This document shows positions 35,172 to 41,960 of a stretch of DNA of 41,960 nt, piece by piece. Position 1 is the first letter of the stretch, and each line of letters opens with the position of its first letter. A program made the translations under genes and the position numbers. Origin of the DNA: Comamonas sp. (lineage in GTDB: Bacteria > Pseudomonadota > Gammaproteobacteria > Burkholderiales > Burkholderiaceae_C); contig NZ_SPEY01000002.1 in assembly GCF_009360615.1 (NCBI RefSeq), positions 1 through 41,960 of the forward strand, given 5' to 3'. The notes below the pieces were generated by a model. It was not told the origin of the DNA, searched no databases, and was given only the letters and a program-made list of their open reading frames with translations.

Positions 35172-36257
35172 ATGAACGGGCTGGTCGGACTGGTTTTCTT
35201 GATGGCGACAGCCCTGCTGATGTGGGCTTTCTCGGCGCTGCTCGCCAGCATGCTCGCCGGCCTGGCGGTCAGCGCCCTGCTCTGGCTGCCACTGCGCTGG
35301 TGGCGGCGCAGACAATGGCGGCGAGCACTGGAACGGAACCCGGCTTCCGACATCCAGCAGCAGGATCCTGGCGTCCTGTTTCATCTGCTGTCCGCAGCCG
35401 TGGTGCTGCTGGGATGTGCCGCCGCGCTGACCACCCTGATTCATCTGCCCGACCGCCTTTACTCGCCCGAGCAGCTTTCTCTGATCGGGGGCGTGGTCTT
35501 TGCCGCCGCTCTTGCAACGCTGATCAAGCTGAGCGGCAATCTCGTCAGCCTGGGCGAGGATGCCGCTGCCGCTGCCGAGATCAGGGCGGCCTGGTCGCTG
35601 GCGGCGGCCATTGTGCCCATGCTGTCCGTGGTCGTCCTGATTTTCTTCGTACCGCATACGGCGGGATGGATGGTCTGGCGCGAGCAATGGCGAGGCTATG
35701 ACAGCACGCGGCTGCGCATCCCCCTGAAAGACCACCACGCCGAGCAGCAGCAGGCCTTGTTGCAACTGGTCCGCCCGATGCTGGAACAAGGCAGCCGCAT
35801 TCTCAGTCACCATGCCCGCTCGCGCAGCGGCAGCAGCTATACCCTGAGCGCCGTACTGCCCGCACGCTACCGTTTCCATGAGGGTGCTCTGGAGTTGCAA
35901 CTGGCAGGTCTGATGCCGCAGGAGCAGCTCGACATGCACCTGCAGGCCCTGGTTTCCGTGGTGGAAGGAGAAGCCGGCAGCCTGCCACTGGCCTATGCCC
36001 AATGCCAGCCATCCCCCGACTGGTTGGGCAGACAGCGCTTTTTCGGGCGTGGCCAGCAAGCCCTGCAATCGCTGCGCGAATGCGTGCAGACTCGCCAATC
36101 CGAGCTGAAGACCGCTCTTCCATTGCTGCGGGGCAATCTGCAGGAGGTCCAGGTAGGCTGGAGTCGCTTTCGTCCCTGGCCGGCTGTGACGCGCTGGCAG
36201 GCAACGGCCTTGCCGGAAGATGAAGATGCGATGCAGCAGCTCGATACCTTGCGCTAG
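35172..36257 (+). CDS. Unknown membrane protein, 361 residues
   Basis: I do not recognise this protein. Two hydrophobic segments stand near the N-terminus (about 5-40) and three more at about 67-90, 101-120 and 138-162, with a basic RWWRRRQWRR loop after the first pair. From about 165 on, the protein is hydrophilic, with SHHARSRSGSSYTLSAVLPARYRFHEGALELQL and a helical end. The soluble half is probably periplasmic or cytoplasmic depending on the helix count, which I cannot fix. The stop TAG overlaps the stop of rluE on the other strand. A weak ribosome site precedes the ATG. Confidence 0.7.
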   Translation: MNGLVGLVFLMATALLMWAFSALLASMLAGLAVSALLWLPLRWWRRRQWRRALERNPASDIQQQDPGVLFHLLSAAVVLLGCAAALTTLIHLPDRLYSPEQLSLIGGVVFAAALATLIKLSGNLVSLGEDAAAAAEIRAAWSLAAAIVPMLSVVVLIFFVPHTAGWMVWREQWRGYDSTRLRIPLKDHHAEQQQALLQLVRPMLEQGSRILSHHARSRSGSSYTLSAVLPARYRFHEGALELQLAGLMPQEQLDMHLQALVSVVEGEAGSLPLAYAQCQPSPDWLGRQRFFGRGQQALQSLRECVQTRQSELKTALPLLRGNLQEVQVGWSRFRPWPAVTRWQATALPEDEDAMQQLDTLR

Positions 36258-36883
36258 ACGGCCGGCAGCACATCCAGCCACTGGCCGGGCTCCAGCCCCT
36301 CCACCGAATAAGGTCCTACGGCCATGCGCACCAGCCGCAGCGTGGGGTGGCCGACGGCGGCCGTCATGCGGCGCACCTGGCGGTTCCTGCCCTCGCGGAT
36401 GACGAGTTCGATCCAGCAGTCCGGAATGTTCTGGCGCACGCGAATCGGCGGGTTGCGCGGCCACATCCGGGGCTGGGGTTCTATCCGGCGGGCCCTGGCG
36501 GGCAGGGTCTTGCCGTCGCTCAATTCCACGCCGTCGCGCAGGCGCTGCAACGCGGCCTCGTCAGGCAGGCCTTCGACCTGCACCCAGTAGGTCTTCTCCA
36601 TCTTGTGGCGCGGGTCGGCAATGCGGGCCTGCAGCTGGCCGTCATTGGTGAGCAGCAGCAGACCTTCGCTGTCGGCATCGAGCCGGCCTGCCACATAGAC
36701 ACCGGGCACGTCGATCCAGTCCTTGAGGCCCTGCCACTTGCCTTCGGGGGTGAACTGGCTGAGCACTCCATAGGGCTTGTGAAAGCACAGCAGGCGCGTG
36801 ACCTCGGGCCGGGGCGCGGGCTGTCGTACCACCGTGCTGTGGCGCAGGTTGCTGGAGCGATTGGAAGAGAACGGGCGAGGCAT
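36254..36883 (-). CDS. rluE: 23S rRNA pseudouridine synthase RluE
   Basis: A 209-residue pseudouridine synthase of the RsuA/RluB/E/F group, without an S4 domain. The catalytic Asp is D69 in GRLDADSEGLLLLT. RluE-typical segments include FHKPYGVLSQFT, YWVQVEGLP, WPRNPPIR and EGRNRQVRRMTAAVGHPTLRL. RluE of E. coli modifies U2457 of 23S rRNA. A basic, Ser-rich N-terminal stretch of about 28 residues precedes the domain. The start is uncertain: I use the ATG at 36883; an ATG at 36919 is also open. Its stop shares CTAG with the stop of the opposite gene. Confidence 0.88.
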   Translation of the reverse strand: MPRPFSSNRSSNLRHSTVVRQPAPRPEVTRLLCFHKPYGVLSQFTPEGKWQGLKDWIDVPGVYVAGRLDADSEGLLLLTNDGQLQARIADPRHKMEKTYWVQVEGLPDEAALQRLRDGVELSDGKTLPARARRIEPQPRMWPRNPPIRVRQNIPDCWIELVIREGRNRQVRRMTAAVGHPTLRLVRMAVGPYSVEGLEPGQWLDVLPAV

Positions 36884-36916
36884 GGCTGCGAGCTTAGCAA
36901 CAAAGGCCAGGACTGA

Positions 36917-36978
36917 CATCAAGCATCAAAAAGCCTTGTATCGCTTACTGGACATACGAATACAGCTATCAGTTTTGA
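36917..36978. repeat. AT-rich intergenic repeat, family B, between rluE and the LysR gene
   Basis: GCCTTGTATCGCTTACTGGA followed by CATACGAATACAGCTATCAG and TTTTGAAA. The CGCTTACTGGACATACG centre with the AGCTATCA-TTTT flank fits the family B pattern. It runs into the last codons of the LysR gene on the minus strand. Confidence 0.5.
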
Positions 36979-37883
36979 AAATCCGGAAAAGCCGCCCCCA
37001 GCAGCGGCTGCGGATACACCTCACGCACGCAGTCCAGCCAGGCCCGGGCCGCGCGCGACAGATAGCCGGGCCGCCACATCAGCGCCACATCCCAGGGGAT
37101 CTCGGGCTCCACCAAGGGTCGGCTGGCCACGCGCTGCGGGTCGTAGCGCGCGATGACATGCTCGAACATCACGGCCACGCCCACCTGGGCCGCGACCAGA
37201 TGGCCGATGAAGTCCCAGTAGCGCGTCTGCAGCTTGACCTGGGGCGTGAAGCCCGCCGCCTCGCATTGCTGCAGCACATGCTCGTGCAGTGCAAAGTCCG
37301 AGGTATAGAGCACAAACGGCAGATCACGCAGATCGCTCCAGCGCATGGGCTGGCCGGGGTCAGCCACCTGCTGGGCAGGCAGCACCACGCGCGTCTTCTG
37401 CCGCGCCACCGTGTAGCGCTCCAGCGCCGGATCGGGGGCCGCGAACAGGCCCAGCGCCATGTCCAGCCTGCCTTCCTGGATCAGCTGGTACTGGGCGCGC
37501 GCCCCCTGCTCGTTGACCTGCAGATTCACCCCCGGATAGCGCTGCTGGAACAGCGCGATCACCGGCGCCATGTAGTGGCCCGTGGTGGGCATGATGCCCA
37601 GGGACAGCTCGCCGCGCGTGATGTGGTCCACCTCTGCCACCTGCCGCCGCAGCAACTGGGCCTGCTCGAGAATTTCCATCCCACGGTCGTAGACCACCTG
37701 CCCGGCATCGGTGAGCTGCACGCCCCGGCCTTCGCGCAACAGCAGGCGGCCGCCGAATTCATCTTCCAGCGCCTTGACCATCTTGCTGATGGTGGGCTGG
37801 GTCACATGCAGGGCTTCGGCCGCGCGGGTAAAGCCGTTCTGGCGCACGACCTCGATGAAATAGCGCAGGGCACGCAGGTCCAT
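36969..37883 (-). CDS. LysR-type regulator, probably of the adjacent cid/lrg-like genes
   Basis: A 304-residue LysR-type regulator with an N-terminal winged helix (MDLRALRYFIEVVRQNGFTRAAEALHVTQPTISKMVKALEDEFG, about 1-44) and an effector domain (about 90-295). It is divergent from a CidA/CidB-like pair by 77 bases, the same arrangement as cidR-cidAB in Gram-positive bacteria, where CidR responds to acetate. A perfect dyad with a T-N11-A core lies between. I infer that it controls the pair; the effector is unknown. The last codons overlap a family B repeat. Confidence 0.9.
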   Translation of the reverse strand: MDLRALRYFIEVVRQNGFTRAAEALHVTQPTISKMVKALEDEFGGRLLLREGRGVQLTDAGQVVYDRGMEILEQAQLLRRQVAEVDHITRGELSLGIMPTTGHYMAPVIALFQQRYPGVNLQVNEQGARAQYQLIQEGRLDMALGLFAAPDPALERYTVARQKTRVVLPAQQVADPGQPMRWSDLRDLPFVLYTSDFALHEHVLQQCEAAGFTPQVKLQTRYWDFIGHLVAAQVGVAVMFEHVIARYDPQRVASRPLVEPEIPWDVALMWRPGYLSRAARAWLDCVREVYPQPLLGAAFPDFQN

Positions 37884-37892
37884 GACAATTCC

Positions 37893-37909
37893 TTTTTCGC
37901 ATGGAAAAA
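37893..37909. promoter_or_regulatory. LysR-type operator candidate
   Basis: TTTTTC-GCATG-GAAAAA is a perfect 6-base dyad with a five-base centre and contains a T-N11-A core, the LysR-family binding pattern. It is ten bases upstream of the regulator's start and about 50 bases upstream of the CidA-like ATG, so it could serve both directions. Confidence 0.6.
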
Positions 37910-37960
37910 ATGAGAATAAGTCATTTTAAGAATATAAGTAAAAACCCTAGAATTTCACCC

Positions 37961-38428
37961 ATGTCACAGATTCCGGAAGCTGCCTCCCCTCGCGTCCAGG
38001 GCGGCAGCCATTCCTTTGCCCAGACGCTCTGGCCATTGCTCCAGGCCGCGCTGCAAGTGTGCCTGCTCAGTGCGATCTGGATTGCCATGGATGTGCTGCG
38101 CCAGCATTTCGGCTGGAGCATGCCGGCTGGCCTGATCGGTTTCGGCCTGCTTGCGGTGGGGCTGTTCTCGGGCCTGGTCAAGGCGCGCTGGCTGCAAAGC
38201 GGCACCAACTGGCTGCTGGCCGAGATGCTGCTGTTCTTTGTACCCGCCATGCTGGTGGTCACCGAATACCCCGACCTGATCCGCCACCAGGGTTTGCGCA
38301 TCCTGGCCGTCATCGTGGCCAGCACGGCCTGCGTGATGGCCGTGACCGCGCTGGCGGTCGATCGCGTCTACCGCTTCGAGCTGTGGCTGGCAAGGCGCCG
38401 GTCCGGCCGCGAAGCCGGCAAGGAGTAA
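37961..38428 (+). CDS. CidA/LrgA family holin-like protein
   Basis: A 155-residue inner-membrane protein of the CidA/LrgA family (four helices). After a polar N-terminus of about 20 residues come WPLLQAALQVCLLSAIWI, then SMPAGLIGFGLLAVGLFSGLVKARWLQSG, the core motif with the family Pro-Gly-like turn, and LLAEMLLFFVPAMLVV. Members act as holin-like proteins, and more recent work links them to acetate, pyruvate or polysaccharide metabolism. The ATG at 37961 gives a standard N-terminus; an ATG at 37901 lies inside the operator candidate. The CidB-like gene follows after three bases. Confidence 0.88.
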   Translation: MSQIPEAASPRVQGGSHSFAQTLWPLLQAALQVCLLSAIWIAMDVLRQHFGWSMPAGLIGFGLLAVGLFSGLVKARWLQSGTNWLLAEMLLFFVPAMLVVTEYPDLIRHQGLRILAVIVASTACVMAVTALAVDRVYRFELWLARRRSGREAGKE

Positions 38429-38431
38429 GGC

Positions 38432-39127
38432 ATGCTGTCGAATGAAGTCATCGGTCTGCTCTCGCTGCTGACCACCGTGGCCTGTTACTGGGTCAACAAA
38501 CGCCTGTACCGCAAGCACCCCCACCCGCTGCTGATGCCCATCGTCGCCACGCCCGTGGTGCTGATCGGCCTGTCGCTGCTGACCCATGTCAGCTACCCGC
38601 AGTACATTGCCCAGACCCACTGGCTGGTCTGGCTGCTCGGCCCCACCACGGTGGCATTTGCACTGCCGCTGTACGAGAACCGCAAGCTGCTGCGCAAGCA
38701 CTGGATGTCGATTGCCACCGGCGTGGTCGTGGCCAGCCTGGTCTCCCTCTCCACCACCATTGCGTTTGCCGATATGTTCGGCCTGTCCGAGGCGCTGCAA
38801 AAAGGCCTGGCCGTGCGCAGCATCACGACACCGTTCGCGATCGAGGCCGAGAAAGTGCTGGGCGGTCCCACCGATCTGGCAGCCCTGTTCGTGCTGCTGA
38901 CCGGCGTCAGCGCCATGCTGCTGGGCGAGACCGTGCTGCGTGTGCTGCCCCGCATCCGCAGCAAGCTGGCCACGGGCGCCAGCTGGGGCGGCGCCGCCCA
39001 TGGCAGCGGCGTGGCCCGCGCGCGCCAGGCCGGCGAAGTGCAGGCCGTGATGGCATCGCTGGTGATGATGATTGCCGGTGCCGTCAACGTGCTGGCCGCC
39101 CCCTGGGTGCGCACATTGTTTTTCTGA
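38432..39127 (+). CDS. CidB/LrgB family membrane protein
   Basis: A 231-residue protein of the LrgB family with about seven hydrophobic segments and the core LVWLLGPTTVAFALPLYENRKLLRKHW (about 65-92). The signature SITTPFAIEAEKVLGG lies at about 130-145, and GASWGGAAHGSGVARARQAGEVQ near the end is also conserved. It partners the CidA-like protein. They are three bases apart, so they are an operon. A 10-base inverted repeat fills the space to the convergent cyclase gene. Confidence 0.92.
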   Translation: MLSNEVIGLLSLLTTVACYWVNKRLYRKHPHPLLMPIVATPVVLIGLSLLTHVSYPQYIAQTHWLVWLLGPTTVAFALPLYENRKLLRKHWMSIATGVVVASLVSLSTTIAFADMFGLSEALQKGLAVRSITTPFAIEAEKVLGGPTDLAALFVLLTGVSAMLLGETVLRVLPRIRSKLATGASWGGAAHGSGVARARQAGEVQAVMASLVMMIAGAVNVLAAPWVRTLFF

Positions 39128-39163
39128 GCGGCGCTCGGGGACTGGCTCCGGCAAGCGCCGCTC
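39126..39163. terminator. Hairpin filling the gap between two convergent genes
   Basis: GAGCGGCGCT (39126-39135) and AGCGCCGCTC (39154-39163) are a perfect 10-base inverted repeat. It starts inside the TGA of the LrgB-like gene and ends next to the stop of the cyclase gene. No T run, but a stable stem on both strands. Confidence 0.6.
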
Positions 39164-40192
39164 TCAGCGTACCGGAATGGCGATGGGGCGCAGCGGCGCG
39201 GCGTCGCCGCCGCGGATCTTGAGCGGCCCTCCGATGAAGGCGAACTCATAGACCCTGTCGCGCGAGAGTGCGTCCAGGGCCACCAGCTCCATGATGGGTA
39301 TGCCTTGCTGGGCCAGCAGATAGCTGTGCAGCGGCACATAGTCGTCGTCCACCTCGGAGGGGAAGGTCTCCAGGCTCAGATTGTCGGCGCCGATGATCAT
39401 GGCACCCGCATCCTCGGCCAGAAAGCGGGCCGCATCCAGACCCAGCCCTGGCGGCTTGGCCATATAAGCCTGGGGGTGCTCGTAGAGCTTCATGCGGCCC
39501 GTGCGAATCAGCACGATATCGCCCTTTTGCAGCGTCACGTTCTGGCGGGCCAGCGCCTCCTTGAGGTCCTGGCGCGTGATCCGATACTGGTCGGGCAGCA
39601 TGTCCAGGCCCTTGGCCGCAGCCACGTCAATCAGCACACCGCGCGCCACCAGTGGCGGGAATTTCTCTATGCCCGTACGCTGCCAGCCACGGTCGCCCAG
39701 ATGCTCGTCGGCACTGAAGCCGTTCCAGATCCTGCCGCGTATGCCGAAGTGGTTGAGTGCGTCGATGTGCGTGCCCGTATGGCTGTACATGGAGAAAGCC
39801 GTGCCCGTGTAGCTGCGCGTGGCATTCATGCTTTTGCCCACATTCATGGGGTCGTCCACCACGGTACCGCGTGGCGTGTGCGTCATCCAGAACTGGTAGT
39901 GCGGATCGCCGGCGTCCTGCCAGCTCGGCATGCCCACGTAGTACTCGGTGGCGAGGTCATAGACCTGGCCGCCTGTGATGCGCTGCAGGATGGCAGCACG
40001 CGAGGCAGGCGTGATCAAATTCAGACGGCCGATCTCGTCGCCCGGACCCCAGGGGCTGGTGCCCACATCCTGGCCGGCACCGACCGGGAGCGTGTGGCCG
40101 CCGTGGGCATGAGCCAGGCCGGAAAACGCTGCTGCCATCGCAAGCAACAGGGAGGGCAAGCGCCGGACACGGGCGCGGAAAGCAAAGTTCAT
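39164..40192 (-). CDS. Secreted cyclase family (metal-dependent hydrolase) protein
   Basis: A 342-residue exported protein with a signal peptide (about 1-29, ending GLAHA). The cyclase/kynurenine-formamidase motif HTGTHIDALNH gives the metal ligands H138, H142, D144 and H148, and DIVLIRTGRMKLYEH and GADNLSLE are also typical. This family includes KynB and putative isatin hydrolases; the length here (about 310 mature) and the export signal set it apart from the 210-residue KynB. The substrate is unknown. AGGAA lies six bases before the ATG. It follows a DsbA/FrnE-like gene on the same strand by 60 bases. Confidence 0.85.
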   Translation of the reverse strand: MNFAFRARVRRLPSLLLAMAAAFSGLAHAHGGHTLPVGAGQDVGTSPWGPGDEIGRLNLITPASRAAILQRITGGQVYDLATEYYVGMPSWQDAGDPHYQFWMTHTPRGTVVDDPMNVGKSMNATRSYTGTAFSMYSHTGTHIDALNHFGIRGRIWNGFSADEHLGDRGWQRTGIEKFPPLVARGVLIDVAAAKGLDMLPDQYRITRQDLKEALARQNVTLQKGDIVLIRTGRMKLYEHPQAYMAKPPGLGLDAARFLAEDAGAMIIGADNLSLETFPSEVDDDYVPLHSYLLAQQGIPIMELVALDALSRDRVYEFAFIGGPLKIRGGDAAPLRPIAIPVR

Positions 40193-40252
40193 GAGTGTTT
40201 CCTAGGAAGCGGTGCACCTTGCGGCGCGAGTGAGAAGGTGAGAGGAAATGGC

Positions 40253-40945
40253 TTAGCCCACCAGGGCGCGCAGCCGCTCGCGCAGCAGGTCCTGGGGCAG
40301 GGTCTGCTGCGTGGGCAGGCCCGGAGCGATGACGCTGGGAATGCTGCGCAGGCCCAGGTGCCGGGCCAGTGCAAGGTCCTGGTGAACCATGTTCAAGGCC
40401 TCGGCACTTTCCATGCAGCGTGCAAAAGCATTGCGCTCGAAGCCGGTGTGCGTGGCGATGTCCAGCAGCACCTCGGCGTCGCCTATGTTGCGATGGGCGC
40501 TCATATGGGCGTGCTGTATGGCATCGAACAGATTCCAGTGAGCCTCGTCGCCCTCTAGCATCTGAGCGGCCTGGCAGGCCAGTGCGCCGGCCAGGCCGCT
40601 GGGGTACTCGAAGCTTTCGCGGCGCATGCCTTCGATGTCGATGCGCTGGGTGTCGTCATGCTGCGCGCAGGCCTCCCAGTGCCCGAGAATGGTTTGCTTG
40701 GCCTGCTCCATGGAGCCAAACCTGGCCACCATTTCGGCGCGGGAAGCTTGCAGCACAAAGCTGCGCTGACGTACGCGCAAGCCCAGCTCGCCTGCCACTT
40801 GGCGCAGGCGCGGCGACATCACATAGCACCAGCCACAGACCACGTCGTGGAAGAAATCGAGGATGGGGGGCGGCAGCGGGCCGGAGGCGAGATGGGCTGC
40901 GGGCTGCGCGGGCGAAGCGCAGGCAAAATCATGGCATTGCGTCAT
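40253..40945 (-). CDS. DsbA/FrnE-like thioredoxin-fold oxidoreductase
   Basis: A 230-residue protein of the DsbA superfamily, FrnE/2-hydroxychromene-carboxylate-isomerase-like. After DFFHDVVCGWC, the CxxC active site is C37-GWC40, and a cis-proline is in LRSIPSVIAPG near residue 205. The central region is the helical insertion (about 70-170). No signal peptide, so it is probably cytoplasmic. The ATG at 40945 has AAGGA seven bases upstream; an ATG at 40960 would add five residues. It lies between a LysR regulator and a cyclase, all on the minus strand. Confidence 0.85.
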   Translation of the reverse strand: MTQCHDFACASPAQPAAHLASGPLPPPILDFFHDVVCGWCYVMSPRLRQVAGELGLRVRQRSFVLQASRAEMVARFGSMEQAKQTILGHWEACAQHDDTQRIDIEGMRRESFEYPSGLAGALACQAAQMLEGDEAHWNLFDAIQHAHMSAHRNIGDAEVLLDIATHTGFERNAFARCMESAEALNMVHQDLALARHLGLRSIPSVIAPGLPTQQTLPQDLLRERLRALVG

Positions 40946-41037
40946 GCTTGTGTCCTTCATGGCTGATGGACCGCAAGCGTAGGGCGCAGGCCTCGCAGGA
41001 GTAAGAGGCCTGCGCTTGAGAGACTCTTAATCCGGCG

Positions 41038-41919
41038 TCAAGAATCGCCGCCCATGGCCGCAGGCAGCTCTTCTGCGAGAAAGTCCACAAAGGCGCGCAC
41101 CTTGGGCAGCAGGTGGCGTTGCGTCGGGTAGACCACATAGACATGGCGTGGCGGCTCTGCCCAGTCTTGCAGGCTCAATGCCTCCAGCTGGCCCTGAGCG
41201 ATGGCGGGCCGGGCCAGAAAGGACGGCAGTGCACCGATGCCGAGGCCGGCCACCAGCAGCTGCCGCAACATCAGGCTGTTGTTGACGCTGGCGCGTGCGT
41301 CACCCGGTGCCTGCAGGCCGTCATCGGCCTGAGCCAGGCTGTAATTCAGCAGCGCATGGTCGCGCAGCGCTGCCACGCTGGCCGGGCGGCCGTGTTGCTG
41401 CAGGTAGGCCGGCGACGCGCACAACATTTGCGACAGCGAGGCCAGACGACGCGCAATCAGTGATGAATCCGCCAGTTCGGCGCTCAGGCGTATGGAGACA
41501 TCGAATCCCTGGCCCACGGCGTCCACCAGCCGGTCTTCCATGGACAGGTCGATCTGCAACAGCGGGTGGCGCTGCATGAAGCGCGCCAGCAGCGGCGCCA
41601 GCGTGCTCAGCGCAAACGACAGCGGCGCGTTCACGCGCAGCCGCCCCGTCACCAGCTGGGACTGGGCCCGCACCGACTGCTCCAGCATGTCAAAGCCATC
41701 GAGCAGCCGACAGCATTCGGCGTAGTAGGCCCGGCCGGTATCGGTCAGGCTCATGCGGCGCGTGGTGCGCTGGATCAGCACCGCACCCAGCTGTGCCTCC
41801 AGTGCACGCAACTGCTTGCTGAGGGCCGCAGAGGAAAGATCGAGTGCATCGGCTGCCCTGGCGATGCTGCCCAGTTCGACAATGCGCCTGAAGGCGCGCA
41901 AAGGGGTGAGCGAATCCAT
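41038..41919 (-). CDS. LysR-type transcriptional regulator
   Basis: A 293-residue LysR-type regulator. The N-terminal winged helix is at about 1-60 (RAFRRIVELGSIARAADALDLSSAALSKQLRALEAQLG), and the effector-binding domain at about 90-290 includes GRLRVNAPLSFALSTLAPLL and GLGIGALPSFLARPA, close to the CrgA-like subgroup. The ATG at 41919 begins MDSLTPLRAF, the usual N-terminus; no good ribosome site precedes it. It is 92 bases upstream of the DsbA-like gene on the same strand. What lies beyond 41919 is outside the window, so its target may be a divergent gene that cannot be seen. Confidence 0.9.
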   Translation of the reverse strand: MDSLTPLRAFRRIVELGSIARAADALDLSSAALSKQLRALEAQLGAVLIQRTTRRMSLTDTGRAYYAECCRLLDGFDMLEQSVRAQSQLVTGRLRVNAPLSFALSTLAPLLARFMQRHPLLQIDLSMEDRLVDAVGQGFDVSIRLSAELADSSLIARRLASLSQMLCASPAYLQQHGRPASVAALRDHALLNYSLAQADDGLQAPGDARASVNNSLMLRQLLVAGLGIGALPSFLARPAIAQGQLEALSLQDWAEPPRHVYVVYPTQRHLLPKVRAFVDFLAEELPAAMGGDS

Positions 41920-41960
41920 GGAAGAGAAGAGCGAAAAACTGGGCCGCAGCGTAGCAGCTT

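Overview
The window looks like ordinary core chromosome of a GC-rich Gram-negative betaproteobacterium, most likely a Comamonadaceae member close to Comamonas. I base this on protein character, the divergent mreBCD-mrdA / gatCAB arrangement, azurin, a fused pntA, and two dispersed intergenic repeat families of a kind I associate with that family. The genus is recognition from memory and was not checked by search. I see no tRNA, rRNA, insertion sequence, integrase, phage gene or CRISPR array, and no block with clearly foreign composition.

Layout. 1-4.0 kb: 3' end of hemB, a CorA-like metal transporter, a dienelactone hydrolase, a MarC membrane protein preceded by an apparently coupled 23-codon leader ORF, and a bacteriohemerythrin. 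4.0-7.9 kb: a minus-strand Mla/MCE lipid-transport operon (permease with N-terminal extension, ATPase, MCE protein, auxiliary lipoprotein). 8.2-11.2 kb: a GMC flavoprotein oxidoreductase, a 575-base gap holding a candidate structured RNA with its own terminator, and a TSUP exporter. 11.2-16.1 kb: the rod-shape operon mreB-mreC-mreD-mrdA (minus), with no rodA behind mrdA. 16.3-19.6 kb: gatC-gatA-gatB, the tRNA-dependent amidotransferase.

19.9-26.0 kb: an alpha/beta hydrolase, serA, an unrecognised two-helix membrane protein, a nitroreductase, an HPP-CBS protein and two small unknown proteins. 26.0-29.0 kb: a DUF4124-like protein and pyrE on minus, head to head with xth so closely that the start codons overlap, then azurin. 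29.0-34.5 kb: an Lrp/AsnC regulator divergent from a LysE exporter, pntAB (proton-translocating transhydrogenase), and a glyoxalase-II-like hydrolase. 34.5-36.9 kb: a secreted two-motif protein, an unknown membrane protein, and rluE. 36.9-39.1 kb: a LysR regulator divergent from a CidA/CidB-type pair with a good operator candidate between them. 39.1-41.9 kb: a secreted cyclase, a DsbA/FrnE-like oxidoreductase and a second LysR regulator on one strand.

The features most worth a second look are mostly not proteins: the marC leader ORF, the multi-hairpin RNA candidate at about 10.13-10.30 kb, a GC-rich repeat whose five copies all follow stop codons in the sense orientation, an AT-rich hairpin repeat family, the overlapping pyrE/xth starts, a 30-base palindrome ahead of azurin, and a gatC start that may be leaderless. 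I did not find a clear new multi-gene system.
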